From CPC320 sp002336405 (lineage in GTDB: Bacteria; Pseudomonadota; Alphaproteobacteria; Rhodobacterales; Rhodobacteraceae): 64,000 bases of DNA. The translations under genes and the position numbers were made by a program. The stretch is from positions 62,001 through 126,000 of the forward strand of contig CASIAN010000002.1 in the NCBI GenBank assembly GCA_949372595.1, written 5' to 3'. The notes under the pieces are model-generated. The model was not told where the DNA came from. It saw only the letters and a list, made by a program, of their open reading frames with translations, and ran no database searches. This document shows, piece by piece, positions 8,225-16,525 of the stretch (the stretch's first letter is position 1; each line of letters opens with the position of its first letter).

Positions 8225-10651
8225 TTATACGTCGTCGTGCAGTCCCAGGTCATTGCCGATCTTCCAAATTCGCCAGTGATCATGGGGCATATGCGCCTGC
8301 CGCAATCCAAAGGGGCGAAAAGCGTCATGCACAGCGTTTGAGAATGCGGGAACGCCACCGACGTTGGGGCTTTCGCCCACCCCTTTGGCCCCAATCGGAT
8401 GATGCGGGCTGGGGGTTTCGGTAAAGTCGGTGGTATAGGTTGGCGTCTCCCATGCGGTGGGGATGAAGAAATCCATCAACGTGCCGGTTTTGACGTTACC
8501 AATCTCGTCATAGGCAATCTCTTGCCCCATCGCGATGGCCAATGCTTCGGTGAGGCCGCCATGCACCTGGCCTTCGATGATCATCGGGTTGATGCGGGTG
8601 CCACAATCATCCAGCGCATAGAACTGGCGGATCTCGTGGGTGCCGGTATCAACATCAATTTCCATCACGCAGATATAGGCGCCAAACGGATAGGTCATAT
8701 TGGGGGGATCGTAATAGCTGACCGCCTCCAGACCCGGCTCGACCCCGGGGATTGCCTGATTGTATGAGGCATAGGCAATTTCGGCCATAGTTTTGAACTG
8801 CTCTGGGGCGCCTTTGACCACAAAGCGGTCGATATCCCATTCCAGATCGCCGTCATGCACTTCCAATAGATAGGCCGCAATCATCTGCGCTTTTGCGCGA
8901 ATTTTGCGCCCCGCCATTGCTGCCGCTGCCCCCGCCACCGGTGTCGAGCGGGAGCCGTAGGTGCCAAGCCCGTAAGGCGCGGTGTCGGTGTCACCCTCTT
9001 CAACGGTGATGCTGTCTGCGGGCAGTCCAATTTCGCTGGCCAAGATCTGAGCAAAAGTCGTAGCGTGGCCCTGACCCTGACTGATGGTGCCCAGACGCGC
9101 AATTGCTGATCCGGTGGGGTGGATGCGAATCTCGCAGCTGTCAAACATGCCCATGCCGAGAATGTCACAATTTTTGACCGGCCCTGCACCGACAATCTCA
9201 GTGAAATGTGACAGCCCGATACCGATAAGTTTGCGGGTTTCACCGCGCTTGAATGCCTCGACCCGTTCGGCCTGCTCGGCGCGCAGCACATCATACCCAA
9301 CCGCTGTGAGGGCTTTATCCCAAGCGGTGTGATAATCGCCAGAATCATATTCCCAGCCCATCGCTGAGGTATAGGGGAACTGGTCTTTACGAATAAAGTT
9401 CTTGGCCCGCAATTCGGCGGCATCCATATTCAGCTCGATGGCGAGAACCTCGATCATTCTTTCGATGAAATAGGCCGCTTCGGTCACCCGGAAAGAGCAG
9501 CGATACGCTACGCCACCCGGCGCCTTGTTGGTGTAGACACCATCAACCCCCAGATAGGCCACCGGAATATCATAAGATCCAGTGCAGATATTCATAAAGC
9601 CCGCAGGGAATTTGGTTGGATCAGCACAAGCGTCAAACGCCCCATGATCGGCCGTGACCTCGCAGTGAAGCCCGGTAATTTTGCCGTCTTTGGTTGCTGC
9701 AATTTTGCCCTTCATCCAATAGTCGCGGGCAAAGGCTGTTGCCATCAGGTTATCCATGCGGTCTTCAATCCATTTGACCGGCTTGCCGGTGACAATGGAG
9801 GCCACAATCGAGCAGACATAGCCCGGATAGACGCCAACTTTGTTGCCAAAGCCCCCGCCAATATCGGGCGACACCACGCGGATGTTATGCTCTTCAATAC
9901 CAGACAGCAATGAGGCCACAGTACGCACCACATGTGGCGCTTGGAAGGTGCCCCAAAGCGTCAGCTTGCCGGTCACCTTGTCCATTGAGGCCACGCAGCC
10001 ACAGGTTTCCAGTGGGCATGGATGGGTGCGGTGATAATAGACCATTTCTTCGGCTACCACGTCGGCGGTCTCAACCACTTGCTCGGTGGCTTCTTTGTCG
10101 CCGGCTTCCCACAGGAATATATGGTTGTGATGCTTGCGTTCGCCATGGGCGCCACTGGTCTGGCCAGCCAGATCTTCGCGCAGCACCACGGCGTCGGGTT
10201 CGAGCGCTTTGAACGGATCGGTGATCACCGGGAGCTCTTCGTATTCCACTTCGACCAGTTCGATTGCATCGGCGTTAATATAGCGGTCTTCGGCGATGAC
10301 AAAGGCCACTTCTTGGCCTTGGAACAGCACTTTGCCGTCAGCCAGCACCATTTGTTTATCTCCGGCCAGCGTCGGCATCCAATGCAGGCTGAGCGGTTCA
10401 AGATCTTTGGCAGTGAGCACGGCAATGACACCGGGCAGAGCCATTGCCTTGTCAATATTGATCGATTTGACCCGGGCATGGGCATACGGCGAGCGTACGA
10501 AATCACCAAACAGCATGTCAGGCATTTTGATGTCGTCGACATAATTGCCACGGCCTTGGGTAAAGCGCTGGTCTTCAACCCGTTTGCGGGAATGTCCGAG
10601 ACCTTTCAGCTTGGCGCTGCGTTCGGCTCTGTCTGGGCTTAGATCATTCAT
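8225..10651 (-). CDS. coxL: Form I carbon monoxide dehydrogenase large subunit CoxL
   Basis: This is the catalytic subunit of aerobic CO dehydrogenase (CO + H2O to CO2 with electrons to quinone). It binds the molybdopterin-cytosine-dinucleotide cofactor and the Cu-S-Mo site. The 808-residue length matches Oligotropha CoxL (about 809). The active-site loop AYRCSFR is present with the copper-binding Cys at residue 385; form II homologues have AYRGAGR instead. The catalytic Glu lies in GVGESPNVGG. The start at MNDLSP was chosen because its ATG overlaps the coxS stop (ATGA) and the product then fits the family; an upstream frame adds 63 unrelated residues. Confidence that this is genuine form I is high. 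Confidence 0.98.
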   Translation of the reverse strand: MNDLSPDRAERSAKLKGLGHSRKRVEDQRFTQGRGNYVDDIKMPDMLFGDFVRSPYAHARVKSINIDKAMALPGVIAVLTAKDLEPLSLHWMPTLAGDKQMVLADGKVLFQGQEVAFVIAEDRYINADAIELVEVEYEELPVITDPFKALEPDAVVLREDLAGQTSGAHGERKHHNHIFLWEAGDKEATEQVVETADVVAEEMVYYHRTHPCPLETCGCVASMDKVTGKLTLWGTFQAPHVVRTVASLLSGIEEHNIRVVSPDIGGGFGNKVGVYPGYVCSIVASIVTGKPVKWIEDRMDNLMATAFARDYWMKGKIAATKDGKITGLHCEVTADHGAFDACADPTKFPAGFMNICTGSYDIPVAYLGVDGVYTNKAPGGVAYRCSFRVTEAAYFIERMIEVLAIELNMDAAELRAKNFIRKDQFPYTSAMGWEYDSGDYHTAWDKALTAVGYDVLRAEQAERVEAFKRGETRKLIGIGLSHFTEIVGAGPVKNCDILGMGMFDSCEIRIHPTGSAIARLGTISQGQGHATTFAQILASEIGLPADSITVEEGDTDTAPYGLGTYGSRSTPVAGAAAAMAGRKIRAKAQMIAAYLLEVHDGDLEWDIDRFVVKGAPEQFKTMAEIAYASYNQAIPGVEPGLEAVSYYDPPNMTYPFGAYICVMEIDVDTGTHEIRQFYALDDCGTRINPMIIEGQVHGGLTEALAIAMGQEIAYDEIGNVKTGTLMDFFIPTAWETPTYTTDFTETPSPHHPIGAKGVGESPNVGGVPAFSNAVHDAFRPFGLRQAHMPHDHWRIWKIGNDLGLHDDV

Positions 10652-11139
10652 TCTGCTGCCTCCTTTGCGGGATTGAGTTCGTTTGCAGCCGCCATGATCG
10701 ACTTTACAATATTCTGGTATCCGGTGCAGCGACACAGATTGCCTGCCATACCAAAGCGCACGTCCTCTTCCGTGGGGGTGGGGTTTTCCTGCAGTAGGCG
10801 ATGCGCGCGGGTAATCATCCCGGGTGTGCAATATCCGCATTGCAACCCGTGGTGTTCACGGAACGATTCCTGCAGCACGTTCAACGTGCCCGGCTCTGCC
10901 AGTCCTTCGATTGTGGTGATATCAGCACCCTGCGCTTGCGCGGCAAACACCGTGCAGGCCTTGACCGACTTGCCGTCCATTTCAACGGTGCAGGCACCGC
11001 AATGCGAGGTTTCGCAACCGATATGTGCACCGGTCAAATTCAGATCTTCCCGCAACAGATGGATCAACAACTGGCGTGGTTCTGCCTCGACCTCGTGGAC
11101 TTGGCCGTTGACGGTTAAACTTATGTTCATTTTAGTCAT
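10648..11139 (-). CDS. coxS: CO dehydrogenase small iron-sulfur subunit CoxS
   Basis: The 163-residue product carries two [2Fe-2S] clusters that move electrons from the molybdenum site of CoxL to the FAD of CoxM. The N-terminal plant-ferredoxin-like cluster ligands are in CETSHCGACTVEMDG with a further Cys in VKACTV. The C-terminal helical cluster ligands are in CGYCTPGM and CRCTGYQN. It lies 13 bp after coxM and overlaps coxL. The order M-S-L is the form I arrangement; form II clusters are S-L-M. Confidence 0.97.
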   Translation of the reverse strand: MTKMNISLTVNGQVHEVEAEPRQLLIHLLREDLNLTGAHIGCETSHCGACTVEMDGKSVKACTVFAAQAQGADITTIEGLAEPGTLNVLQESFREHHGLQCGYCTPGMITRAHRLLQENPTPTEEDVRFGMAGNLCRCTGYQNIVKSIMAAANELNPAKEAAE

Positions 11140-11152
11140 ATCTTTATTCTCC

Positions 11153-12007
11153 CTATGCCCGCGCCCAAGCGCTGGCGATCGCCCGTGAAATCATCATGCG
11201 TGCCGCGTGATACTTAAACGCAATCGGTCCGCGATTGTCTTCACTGGGGTCGATATCCTCCAAACCTGCCGCCACTGCGGCTTTAATCGCAGCCGGTCCG
11301 CAATCTGTGCCAATCAAAGCGGCACCCGCGCCCTGAGACCAGATCGGGGTATCGCTGAGATTGGTCAGTGCGATTGCCGCACTGCTGCAGGTCTGCCCGT
11401 CTTTGGTCAGCATGACCGCGGCGGCTGCCGTGGCATAATCACCAATTTTCCGCTTTTGCTTTTCATAGGCATAGCCGGCGGTTGAGGCGTCAAAGTGGAT
11501 CGCGGTCATGATTTCTTCGTCATCGCGTTCGGTCATATACGCGCCCTCATAAAAGTCGCGGGCTTTCACGCCGCGCGCACCATCAGGGCCAAACAGGGTA
11601 AAGGTTGCATCCAGACATTGCATCAGGCCCGGCATGTCATTGCCGGGATCGCCATTGGCAACATTGCCGCCAATAGTGCCCATGTACCGTACCTGCGGGT
11701 CGGCAATTTGCAACGCTGCCTCGCGCATGATTGGTGCGGCGGCAGCCAGCCCTTCGTTGGTGATCAACTCATGCTGCGTCACCATAGCGCCAATGTTGAC
11801 CCGACCGTTCTGGATGGTGATGCCCTTAAGGCTTTCGATGTCTTGCAGATCGACGAGGTTGGGCACCTCGGCCATGCGCAGTTTCATCATTGGTATGAGA
11901 CTGTGTCCCCCGGCGATAACGCGGGCATCATCGCCGTGCTTTTGGAGGATCGCGATCGCGTCCTCAATGCCTTGTGGGCGATGGTAATCGAATGCTGCTG
12001 GTATCAT
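11153..12007 (-). CDS. coxM: CO dehydrogenase medium FAD subunit CoxM
   Basis: The 284-residue product is the flavoprotein subunit that accepts electrons from CoxS and passes them on to quinone. FAD-binding signatures of the family are AGGHSLIPMMKLR near residue 32 and TIGGNVANGDPGND near residue 110. It is the first structural gene of the coxMSL set. The 139-bp gap separating it from coxC holds direct repeats and a possible promoter, so transcription of the structural genes can start here. Confidence 0.96.
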   Translation of the reverse strand: MIPAAFDYHRPQGIEDAIAILQKHGDDARVIAGGHSLIPMMKLRMAEVPNLVDLQDIESLKGITIQNGRVNIGAMVTQHELITNEGLAAAAPIMREAALQIADPQVRYMGTIGGNVANGDPGNDMPGLMQCLDATFTLFGPDGARGVKARDFYEGAYMTERDDEEIMTAIHFDASTAGYAYEKQKRKIGDYATAAAAVMLTKDGQTCSSAAIALTNLSDTPIWSQGAGAALIGTDCGPAAIKAAVAAGLEDIDPSEDNRGPIAFKYHAARMMISRAIASAWARA

Positions 12008-12051
12008 GCTGGCTCCTCTCAGACAGATTCTGGAATTACTTGCTGGGTTCT

Positions 12052-12145
12052 ATAATAGGGCTGTCACATTGCAGAGTGAGAAGTTTATGAATGGAATAAG
12101 CGGTGCATCACGCAAAATGCGAAATACGCGCACGAAATGCGAAAT
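12052..12145 (-). promoter_or_regulatory. Candidate coxM promoter with paired direct repeats (LytTR-type site)
   Basis: Two identical 11-bp repeats, AAATGCGAAAT on the plus strand, lie at 12115-12125 and 12135-12145, exactly 20 bp apart (about two helical turns). On the minus strand a good -10 box TATTAT lies at 12057-12052, about 45 bp before the coxM start, with only a poor -35 (CTCACT). LytTR regulators bind pairs of direct repeats about two turns apart upstream of weak promoters. CoxC, encoded just upstream, ends in a LytTR domain. The repeats are seen directly; the binding role is inferred. Confidence 0.55.
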
Positions 12146-12146
12146 G

Positions 12147-13304
12147 CTATATTCCCAACGCCTCGCGCACAGCGGTCAGGCAAGAGCGACTCACCGGCAC
12201 ACTGTCCAAAAGGGCTGTGTCTTCAAAGTAACATACGCCGTTGTCTTTCAGCCGCTTAAAGCTTGTCACATGCATTGGGTTGATCAAAAAACTGCGGTGG
12301 CATTTGATAAAATGTCCGCCGATCAACCGCTTGGTGGCCTCGGAAATAGACCAAGTGCAAAACAGTTTTTCAGACCCTGTGTAGATAAAGGTATAATGCC
12401 CTTCGGCTCGTACAGCCGCCACTGAGGCAGGGTCAATAAAAAGCGTGCGGCCGTCTTGTTCATAGGGAATTTGTTGCTGGCTGGATCCGGTTTGACTAGG
12501 GTGCTTTTGTTTTGGGCTGGTGGGCACGACAGGATCAGCCGTTTGCGATTGGGTCTCTGCTGGTTGATCCAAAGCTGGCGCCTCGGGTGGTATAAATGTA
12601 ACGCCAGTCAACAGAAATCCGGCACATAGGGCAAAACTGGCCAGAACCACCCCGATTGCCAGCGTCTCGTTATTGATCAATTGCCCCGATGCCTGCGCGC
12701 CGTCGATGGCAATGAAGCTGGTACCGGCCATGGCAATGAAATGTACCATAAACACCGACATGGCAAAGCACAAAGTGCCAAGAATAATATTGCGGTGGGC
12801 TCGCTGTCCATAGGCCACGCGAAACGCCCCGACGCTTAGTCCGCAGGATGTGAGAATGGTGATTAGAATGCCTGTGTTGGAATAAACTGTGCGACACAGC
12901 TCTAATCCCGACATCCCAATATAATGCATTGCTAAAATGCCAAACCCTACGATCAAGCCTGCTGCGGTCAAGCTTGACGGGGTGCGCTGACGGAAATGTA
13001 GGATGAGCAACGCACAGCCAACAACCAAAATTGCCACAAGGACAGACATCAGCGTGATCAAGAAGTTATAATAAAATTGAATCGGCAATTGCAGCCCAAG
13101 CATAGCGACAAAATGCATCGACCAAATCCCACCACCCATCGCTATGGACGAGAGGGCTATGGTACTTTTGCGTTGCCCAAGTGGTTGCGCCGACAGCCCT
13201 TTGGTCAAAGACAGACCGGTAAAACCCGCCATAAGCGCCACGCAAAGCGACGCCAGCACAAGCCAAGGATTATGCGAAAAAACTAACACTGAAAAAGACT
13301 CCAC
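12147..13304 (-). CDS. coxC: MHYT-LytTR membrane sensor/regulator CoxC
   Basis: The 385-residue product combines an N-terminal seven-helix MHYT sensor domain with a C-terminal LytTR DNA-binding domain. Three copies of the MHYT signature appear as SMHFVAM, AMHYIGM and MVHFIAM; their His/Met residues are proposed metal (copper) ligands able to sense gases. A polar Gln/Pro-rich linker follows. The LytTR domain then starts near YEQDGRTLFIDPASVAAVRAEG and includes KCHRSFLINPMHV. CoxC and CoxH of Oligotropha have the same layout. The gene precedes coxM in the same direction, which points to local control of the CO operon. Sensing of CO itself is not shown by sequence. Confidence 0.9.
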   Translation of the reverse strand: MESFSVLVFSHNPWLVLASLCVALMAGFTGLSLTKGLSAQPLGQRKSTIALSSIAMGGGIWSMHFVAMLGLQLPIQFYYNFLITLMSVLVAILVVGCALLILHFRQRTPSSLTAAGLIVGFGILAMHYIGMSGLELCRTVYSNTGILITILTSCGLSVGAFRVAYGQRAHRNIILGTLCFAMSVFMVHFIAMAGTSFIAIDGAQASGQLINNETLAIGVVLASFALCAGFLLTGVTFIPPEAPALDQPAETQSQTADPVVPTSPKQKHPSQTGSSQQQIPYEQDGRTLFIDPASVAAVRAEGHYTFIYTGSEKLFCTWSISEATKRLIGGHFIKCHRSFLINPMHVTSFKRLKDNGVCYFEDTALLDSVPVSRSCLTAVREALGI

Positions 13305-13611
13305 GCTACCAGCGAGTTTCTCGCATTAAATAAAATTTAACAAGGCTCTATTCCGAGGCTGGTTTTTACACGAATTATCAAGATGGACGGCAGGTTTATC
13401 CAATCGACCCAGTTCAATATAATATCTGGCAAAACTTCATTGAAATATTTGATTTTTTTCGTTTACCAGCCGCAGTTTATCTGGCTTTACAGAGCGTTAC
13501 CATACCCTTGTTTCACTTTATAATTTTCATAAAGGTGGAAACAGAACCACCTTTGCAAGATCCTATAGCGTGGCCGTGTTTGGGCCTGTCAAAAGGCTGG
13601 TCGCGCCACAG
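13305..13611. other. AT-rich gap upstream of coxC
   Basis: This 307-bp gap separates the coxC start from the end of the dehalogenase group. It is AT-rich and must hold the coxC promoter, though I see no convincing -35/-10 pair. A hairpin with 8-bp arms AAAGGTGG/CCACCTTT lies at 13531-13554 and may end transcription arriving from the isomerase gene, but it lacks a real T-run. Confidence 0.35.
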
Positions 13612-14199
13612 TTATACCAACGCCCGCTCCAAATCGGGCAAAGCATCTTTGCCAAAGAACATCTCGCCGCCGACAAACAGCGTTGGTGCGCCAAAGACCC
13701 CGCGATCGACGGCGTCTTGCGTGGCCGCGATTAGGGCTGATTTAATTTGTGGCTCTTGCGTGCCGGATATAATCTCTGCTGCAGGAAGGCCGGCAGAGCT
13801 TAAGACCTCGAAAATCGTCGCGGGATCATCCATTTTGCGGCCCTCGATCCACATCGCGTCAAATACCGCGTCGATATAGGTCTTTTCATAGGATTTGCCC
13901 GTGGCGAAAATGGCCCCGCGCATCAGAGTGATGGTCATCACTGGGAAATGCGGGTTTTGGAGATAGCTCAGACCGTGATGTTGCACAAAGCGCGCGATGT
14001 CTGCGGTTTGATAGGCCAGTTTTAATGGCACGTGAACGGGGCTCATATTGCCGGTTGCCTTGAAAACGCCCCCCAGCAGCATCGGTTTGTACACTGCTGT
14101 TGTGCCGGTGCGTGCCGCGATGTCAGGCACTCGCTTGTGCACCAGATAAGTGTAAGGGCTCCCAAAATCATAGAAAAAGTCAAATGTCTGTGTCACCAT
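13612..14199 (-). CDS. 2-hydroxychromene-2-carboxylate isomerase-like (DsbA/kappa-GST family)
   Basis: The 195-residue product is a thioredoxin-fold protein of the HCCA isomerase family, with the entry strand FDFFYDFGSPYTYLV and the late motif GVFGAPTLFVGGEMFFGKD. Family members use glutathione to isomerise aromatic ring-cleavage products. Here the substrate is unknown. The CxxC of DsbA is absent and Ser occupies the expected position (GSPYTY), typical of the isomerases. It overlaps the SDR gene by 7 bp and is the last gene of a four-gene coupled group. Confidence 0.85.
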   Translation of the reverse strand: MVTQTFDFFYDFGSPYTYLVHKRVPDIAARTGTTAVYKPMLLGGVFKATGNMSPVHVPLKLAYQTADIARFVQHHGLSYLQNPHFPVMTITLMRGAIFATGKSYEKTYIDAVFDAMWIEGRKMDDPATIFEVLSSAGLPAAEIISGTQEPQIKSALIAATQDAVDRGVFGAPTLFVGGEMFFGKDALPDLERALV

Positions 14200-14927
14200 G
14201 ATTCTCCGTAAGGTCTGATGTCCATTTCAAAAGTCCAGCCGTCGCGTGGTTGATGATACAGGTGCCAATATGCCTCGGCCACCGAATGGGGGTTCATCAA
14301 TGTGTCGGCAGGCAGGGTATCGGGGTTGGTGCCGGACTGGGCAATGCGTTCGCGGACAAAGGCGGTATCGACGCCTGCATCAATCACCAAATGTGCGACA
14401 TGAATATTTTGTGGCCCGAGTTCTTTGGCCATAGATTGCGCAAGAGCGCGTTGTCCAGCCTTGGCTGCGCTGAATGCTGCATAGCCACTGGTGCCGCGCA
14501 TGCTTGCCGATGCGCCGGTCAAAAAGATTGCACCACGTCCCCTTGGCACCATGTGGTTTGCCGCCTCTCGCCCGGCGAGAAATCCTGCGAAACAGGCCAT
14601 TTCCCAAACCTTGCGGAACACCCGCGCGGTGGTGTCGCGCAGGGCAAATTGCACATTGCCACCAACGTTGCAGATCACCAGATCCAATGCACCAACCTCG
14701 GCTTCGACACGGGCAAAGATGTCTTTGACGCTGTCTTCATTGCGCGCATCCAGCGTATAGCCGTATGCGCGGCCACCGGCGTTGGTGATCTCGGCGGTCA
14801 GCGGTGCCAGTTTGTCGCCATTGCGCCGCCCCATGCACACAGTAAAGCCGCCAGCGGCAAAGCGACGGGCAATCGCTGCTCCGATATAATCCCCGCAACC
14901 AATGATGAGAACAAGGGGTGTGGTCAC
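14193..14927 (-). CDS. Short-chain dehydrogenase/reductase with altered catalytic Tyr
   Basis: The 244-residue product has the SDR Rossmann fold: a cofactor loop IIGCGDYIGAAIARRF, the NVGG motif (ICNVGGNV) and a catalytic Ser in LTGASASMRG. At the YxxxK position it reads FSAAK, so the usual catalytic tyrosine is phenylalanine. The glycine motif is also unusual (GCGDYIG rather than TGxxxGIG). Some SDR subfamilies share this change. It overlaps the GST gene upstream by 4 bp and the HCCA isomerase downstream by 7 bp. The substrate is unknown; activity as a standard dehydrogenase is uncertain. Confidence 0.8.
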   Translation of the reverse strand: MTTPLVLIIGCGDYIGAAIARRFAAGGFTVCMGRRNGDKLAPLTAEITNAGGRAYGYTLDARNEDSVKDIFARVEAEVGALDLVICNVGGNVQFALRDTTARVFRKVWEMACFAGFLAGREAANHMVPRGRGAIFLTGASASMRGTSGYAAFSAAKAGQRALAQSMAKELGPQNIHVAHLVIDAGVDTAFVRERIAQSGTNPDTLPADTLMNPHSVAEAYWHLYHQPRDGWTFEMDIRPYGESW

Positions 14928-15529
14928 AGCGACCAGGCCACTTTCAGGGCGGGACGGTTGCGCAGCCGCTCAATATAGCTTGGCAGGTTGGGTTTGTCGG
15001 ACAGATCCGCGCCCAGTTCGCCGGCCATGATCACCGCGTGTCCGGTCATAATATCGGCTGCGGTGAACTGGCTGGTGAGATATTCGCGTCCCGCCATATG
15101 CTGATCGACCGCAGTCAGCATTTGGTTCAGAAGTTTGGTGGATCGCTTGACGTTGATCTCTGTGCGCCGTTCCGGTGGCAACAGAATGGTTTCGACCACT
15201 AGCGTGTTCATCGGGGGCATGATCATGCCCTCGGCATAGTGAAACCACTGCAGATAATCGGGAAAATCGCGGCTGTTTATGGGGGGGGCGAAATGACCGT
15301 TGCTATAGCGTGCCAACAGGTATTGCAGGATTGCGCCGCTTTCAAACAGGGTGATGCCGCGGTCTTCCAATGCCGGGACCCGCCCCATCGGGTGGACGGC
15401 AAGATATTCGGGGTCGCGCATGGCGCGTTCGCCCAATTCGAACTTTTGGATCTCATACTCGAGACCCATCTCCTCCAGCAACCACGCAACGCGCACGGCG
15501 CGACTGTTTCGAGAATAGTACAGCTTCAT
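14924..15529 (-). CDS. Glutathione S-transferase family protein
   Basis: The 201-residue product has an N-terminal thioredoxin-like GST domain (KLYYSRNSRAVRVAWLLEEM, then HPMGRVPALEDRG with the cis-Pro and FESGAILQYLL for glutathione binding) and a helical C-terminal domain. The start was set at MKLYYS because this is where GST homology begins; the open frame continues upstream into the dehalogenase gene. It lies 10 bp after the dehalogenase gene and overlaps the SDR gene. Substrate unknown; glutathione-dependent handling of aldehydes or halogenated products is plausible from context. Confidence 0.85.
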   Translation of the reverse strand: MKLYYSRNSRAVRVAWLLEEMGLEYEIQKFELGERAMRDPEYLAVHPMGRVPALEDRGITLFESGAILQYLLARYSNGHFAPPINSRDFPDYLQWFHYAEGMIMPPMNTLVVETILLPPERRTEINVKRSTKLLNQMLTAVDQHMAGREYLTSQFTAADIMTGHAVIMAGELGADLSDKPNLPSYIERLRNRPALKVAWSL

Positions 15530-15539
15530 TCGATATCCC

Positions 15540-16439
15540 TCATTTTGTGTCTTCCCAGTGGGCCAGCGCGGCCTGTGCGACAGGTTGGCCCCATTCTTGT
15601 AAAAAATGTCCACCAATGGCCATTTCCAATGGCGGCGGGCAGCCTCGAATTGTGGCCCGCAGTGTCGTCATAACCTTTGGTCCAAGCACAGGGTCTTGCA
15701 TCCCAATAGCCATGAAACTCTGACCTTGCCATGTGGTGCTGAGATACTCAATGGCCTGCTTGGATATGTCAGTGCCCTCCATGTCGGGAGCTGTCATCAC
15801 CATTTCGGGAAAGCGCCGCACCCCCGCCTTATAGCTGCCATCGGGAAACGGCGCGTCATAGGCGGCAGCTTCATCTTGTGTCATTGCTGGCACAGAGCGC
15901 TGCATCAACCGGCCGATTTGCAAATCGGGATTGGCCCGGCAATAGGCGCGCCAGCTCTCAAAGCCCCTGCTGGGGGATGTGCCTGTTGCCAAGGTGGTGT
16001 TCATCACTAAAAGCCGCGTGATACGGGATGGACGGGCCATTGGCAGCGTCAGGCCCAGCAAGCCGCCCCAGTCTTGCATTACCAGCGTGATGTTTTTTAA
16101 ATCGAGCCGGTCGATCAAATCCAGCAGCATCTGGCGGTGAAATTCAAACCCATAGGTAGCGGCATCAACTGGCTTGTCCGAGCGGCCGAACCCCAACAGG
16201 TCCGGGGCCACCACTCGGGCACCCGAGGCGGTAAACACCGGGATCATTTTACGGTATAGATAGGACCATGTGGGCTGACCGTGCAGACATAGAAATACCC
16301 GCTCACTGCCCGCCTCACCGGTATCGATATAATGCACCCGCAGCCCTTCCACACTTGGCAGATCGGTTAGATACTGCGGCGGATGCGGCCAGTCCGTTAG
16401 GTTTTCAAAAAACACATCCGGGGTGCGTTTGACGCTCAT
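15540..16439 (-). CDS. Haloalkane dehalogenase (subfamily I-like alpha/beta hydrolase)
   Basis: The 299-residue product is an alpha/beta-hydrolase of the haloalkane dehalogenase type, which splits carbon-halogen bonds by water to give an alcohol and halide. The nucleophile is Asp123 in LVMQDWGG, followed by Trp124 as a halide-stabilising residue. The oxyanion segment is HGQPTWSYLYRKM, with Gln55 where DhlA has Glu. The acid is expected in GMQDPVLGP and the base His in IGGHFLQEWG. Length and layout match DhlA/DhmA-like enzymes (about 300-310). It lies 86 bp after maiA in the same direction and begins a four-gene group. Confidence 0.85.
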   Translation of the reverse strand: MSVKRTPDVFFENLTDWPHPPQYLTDLPSVEGLRVHYIDTGEAGSERVFLCLHGQPTWSYLYRKMIPVFTASGARVVAPDLLGFGRSDKPVDAATYGFEFHRQMLLDLIDRLDLKNITLVMQDWGGLLGLTLPMARPSRITRLLVMNTTLATGTSPSRGFESWRAYCRANPDLQIGRLMQRSVPAMTQDEAAAYDAPFPDGSYKAGVRRFPEMVMTAPDMEGTDISKQAIEYLSTTWQGQSFMAIGMQDPVLGPKVMTTLRATIRGCPPPLEMAIGGHFLQEWGQPVAQAALAHWEDTK

Positions 16440-16525
16440 CCAAGGCTCCCATCAATGTAGACACGATATCATTCAGGGCGTATTGCTTGACCCCTGATCA
16501 AGTCTGCGGTGGGATCCGGGGGGTG

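Noticed and set aside
10022..10642. 206-codon plus-strand frame inside coxL
   Set aside because: Shadow of coxL, which is strongly supported on the other strand.
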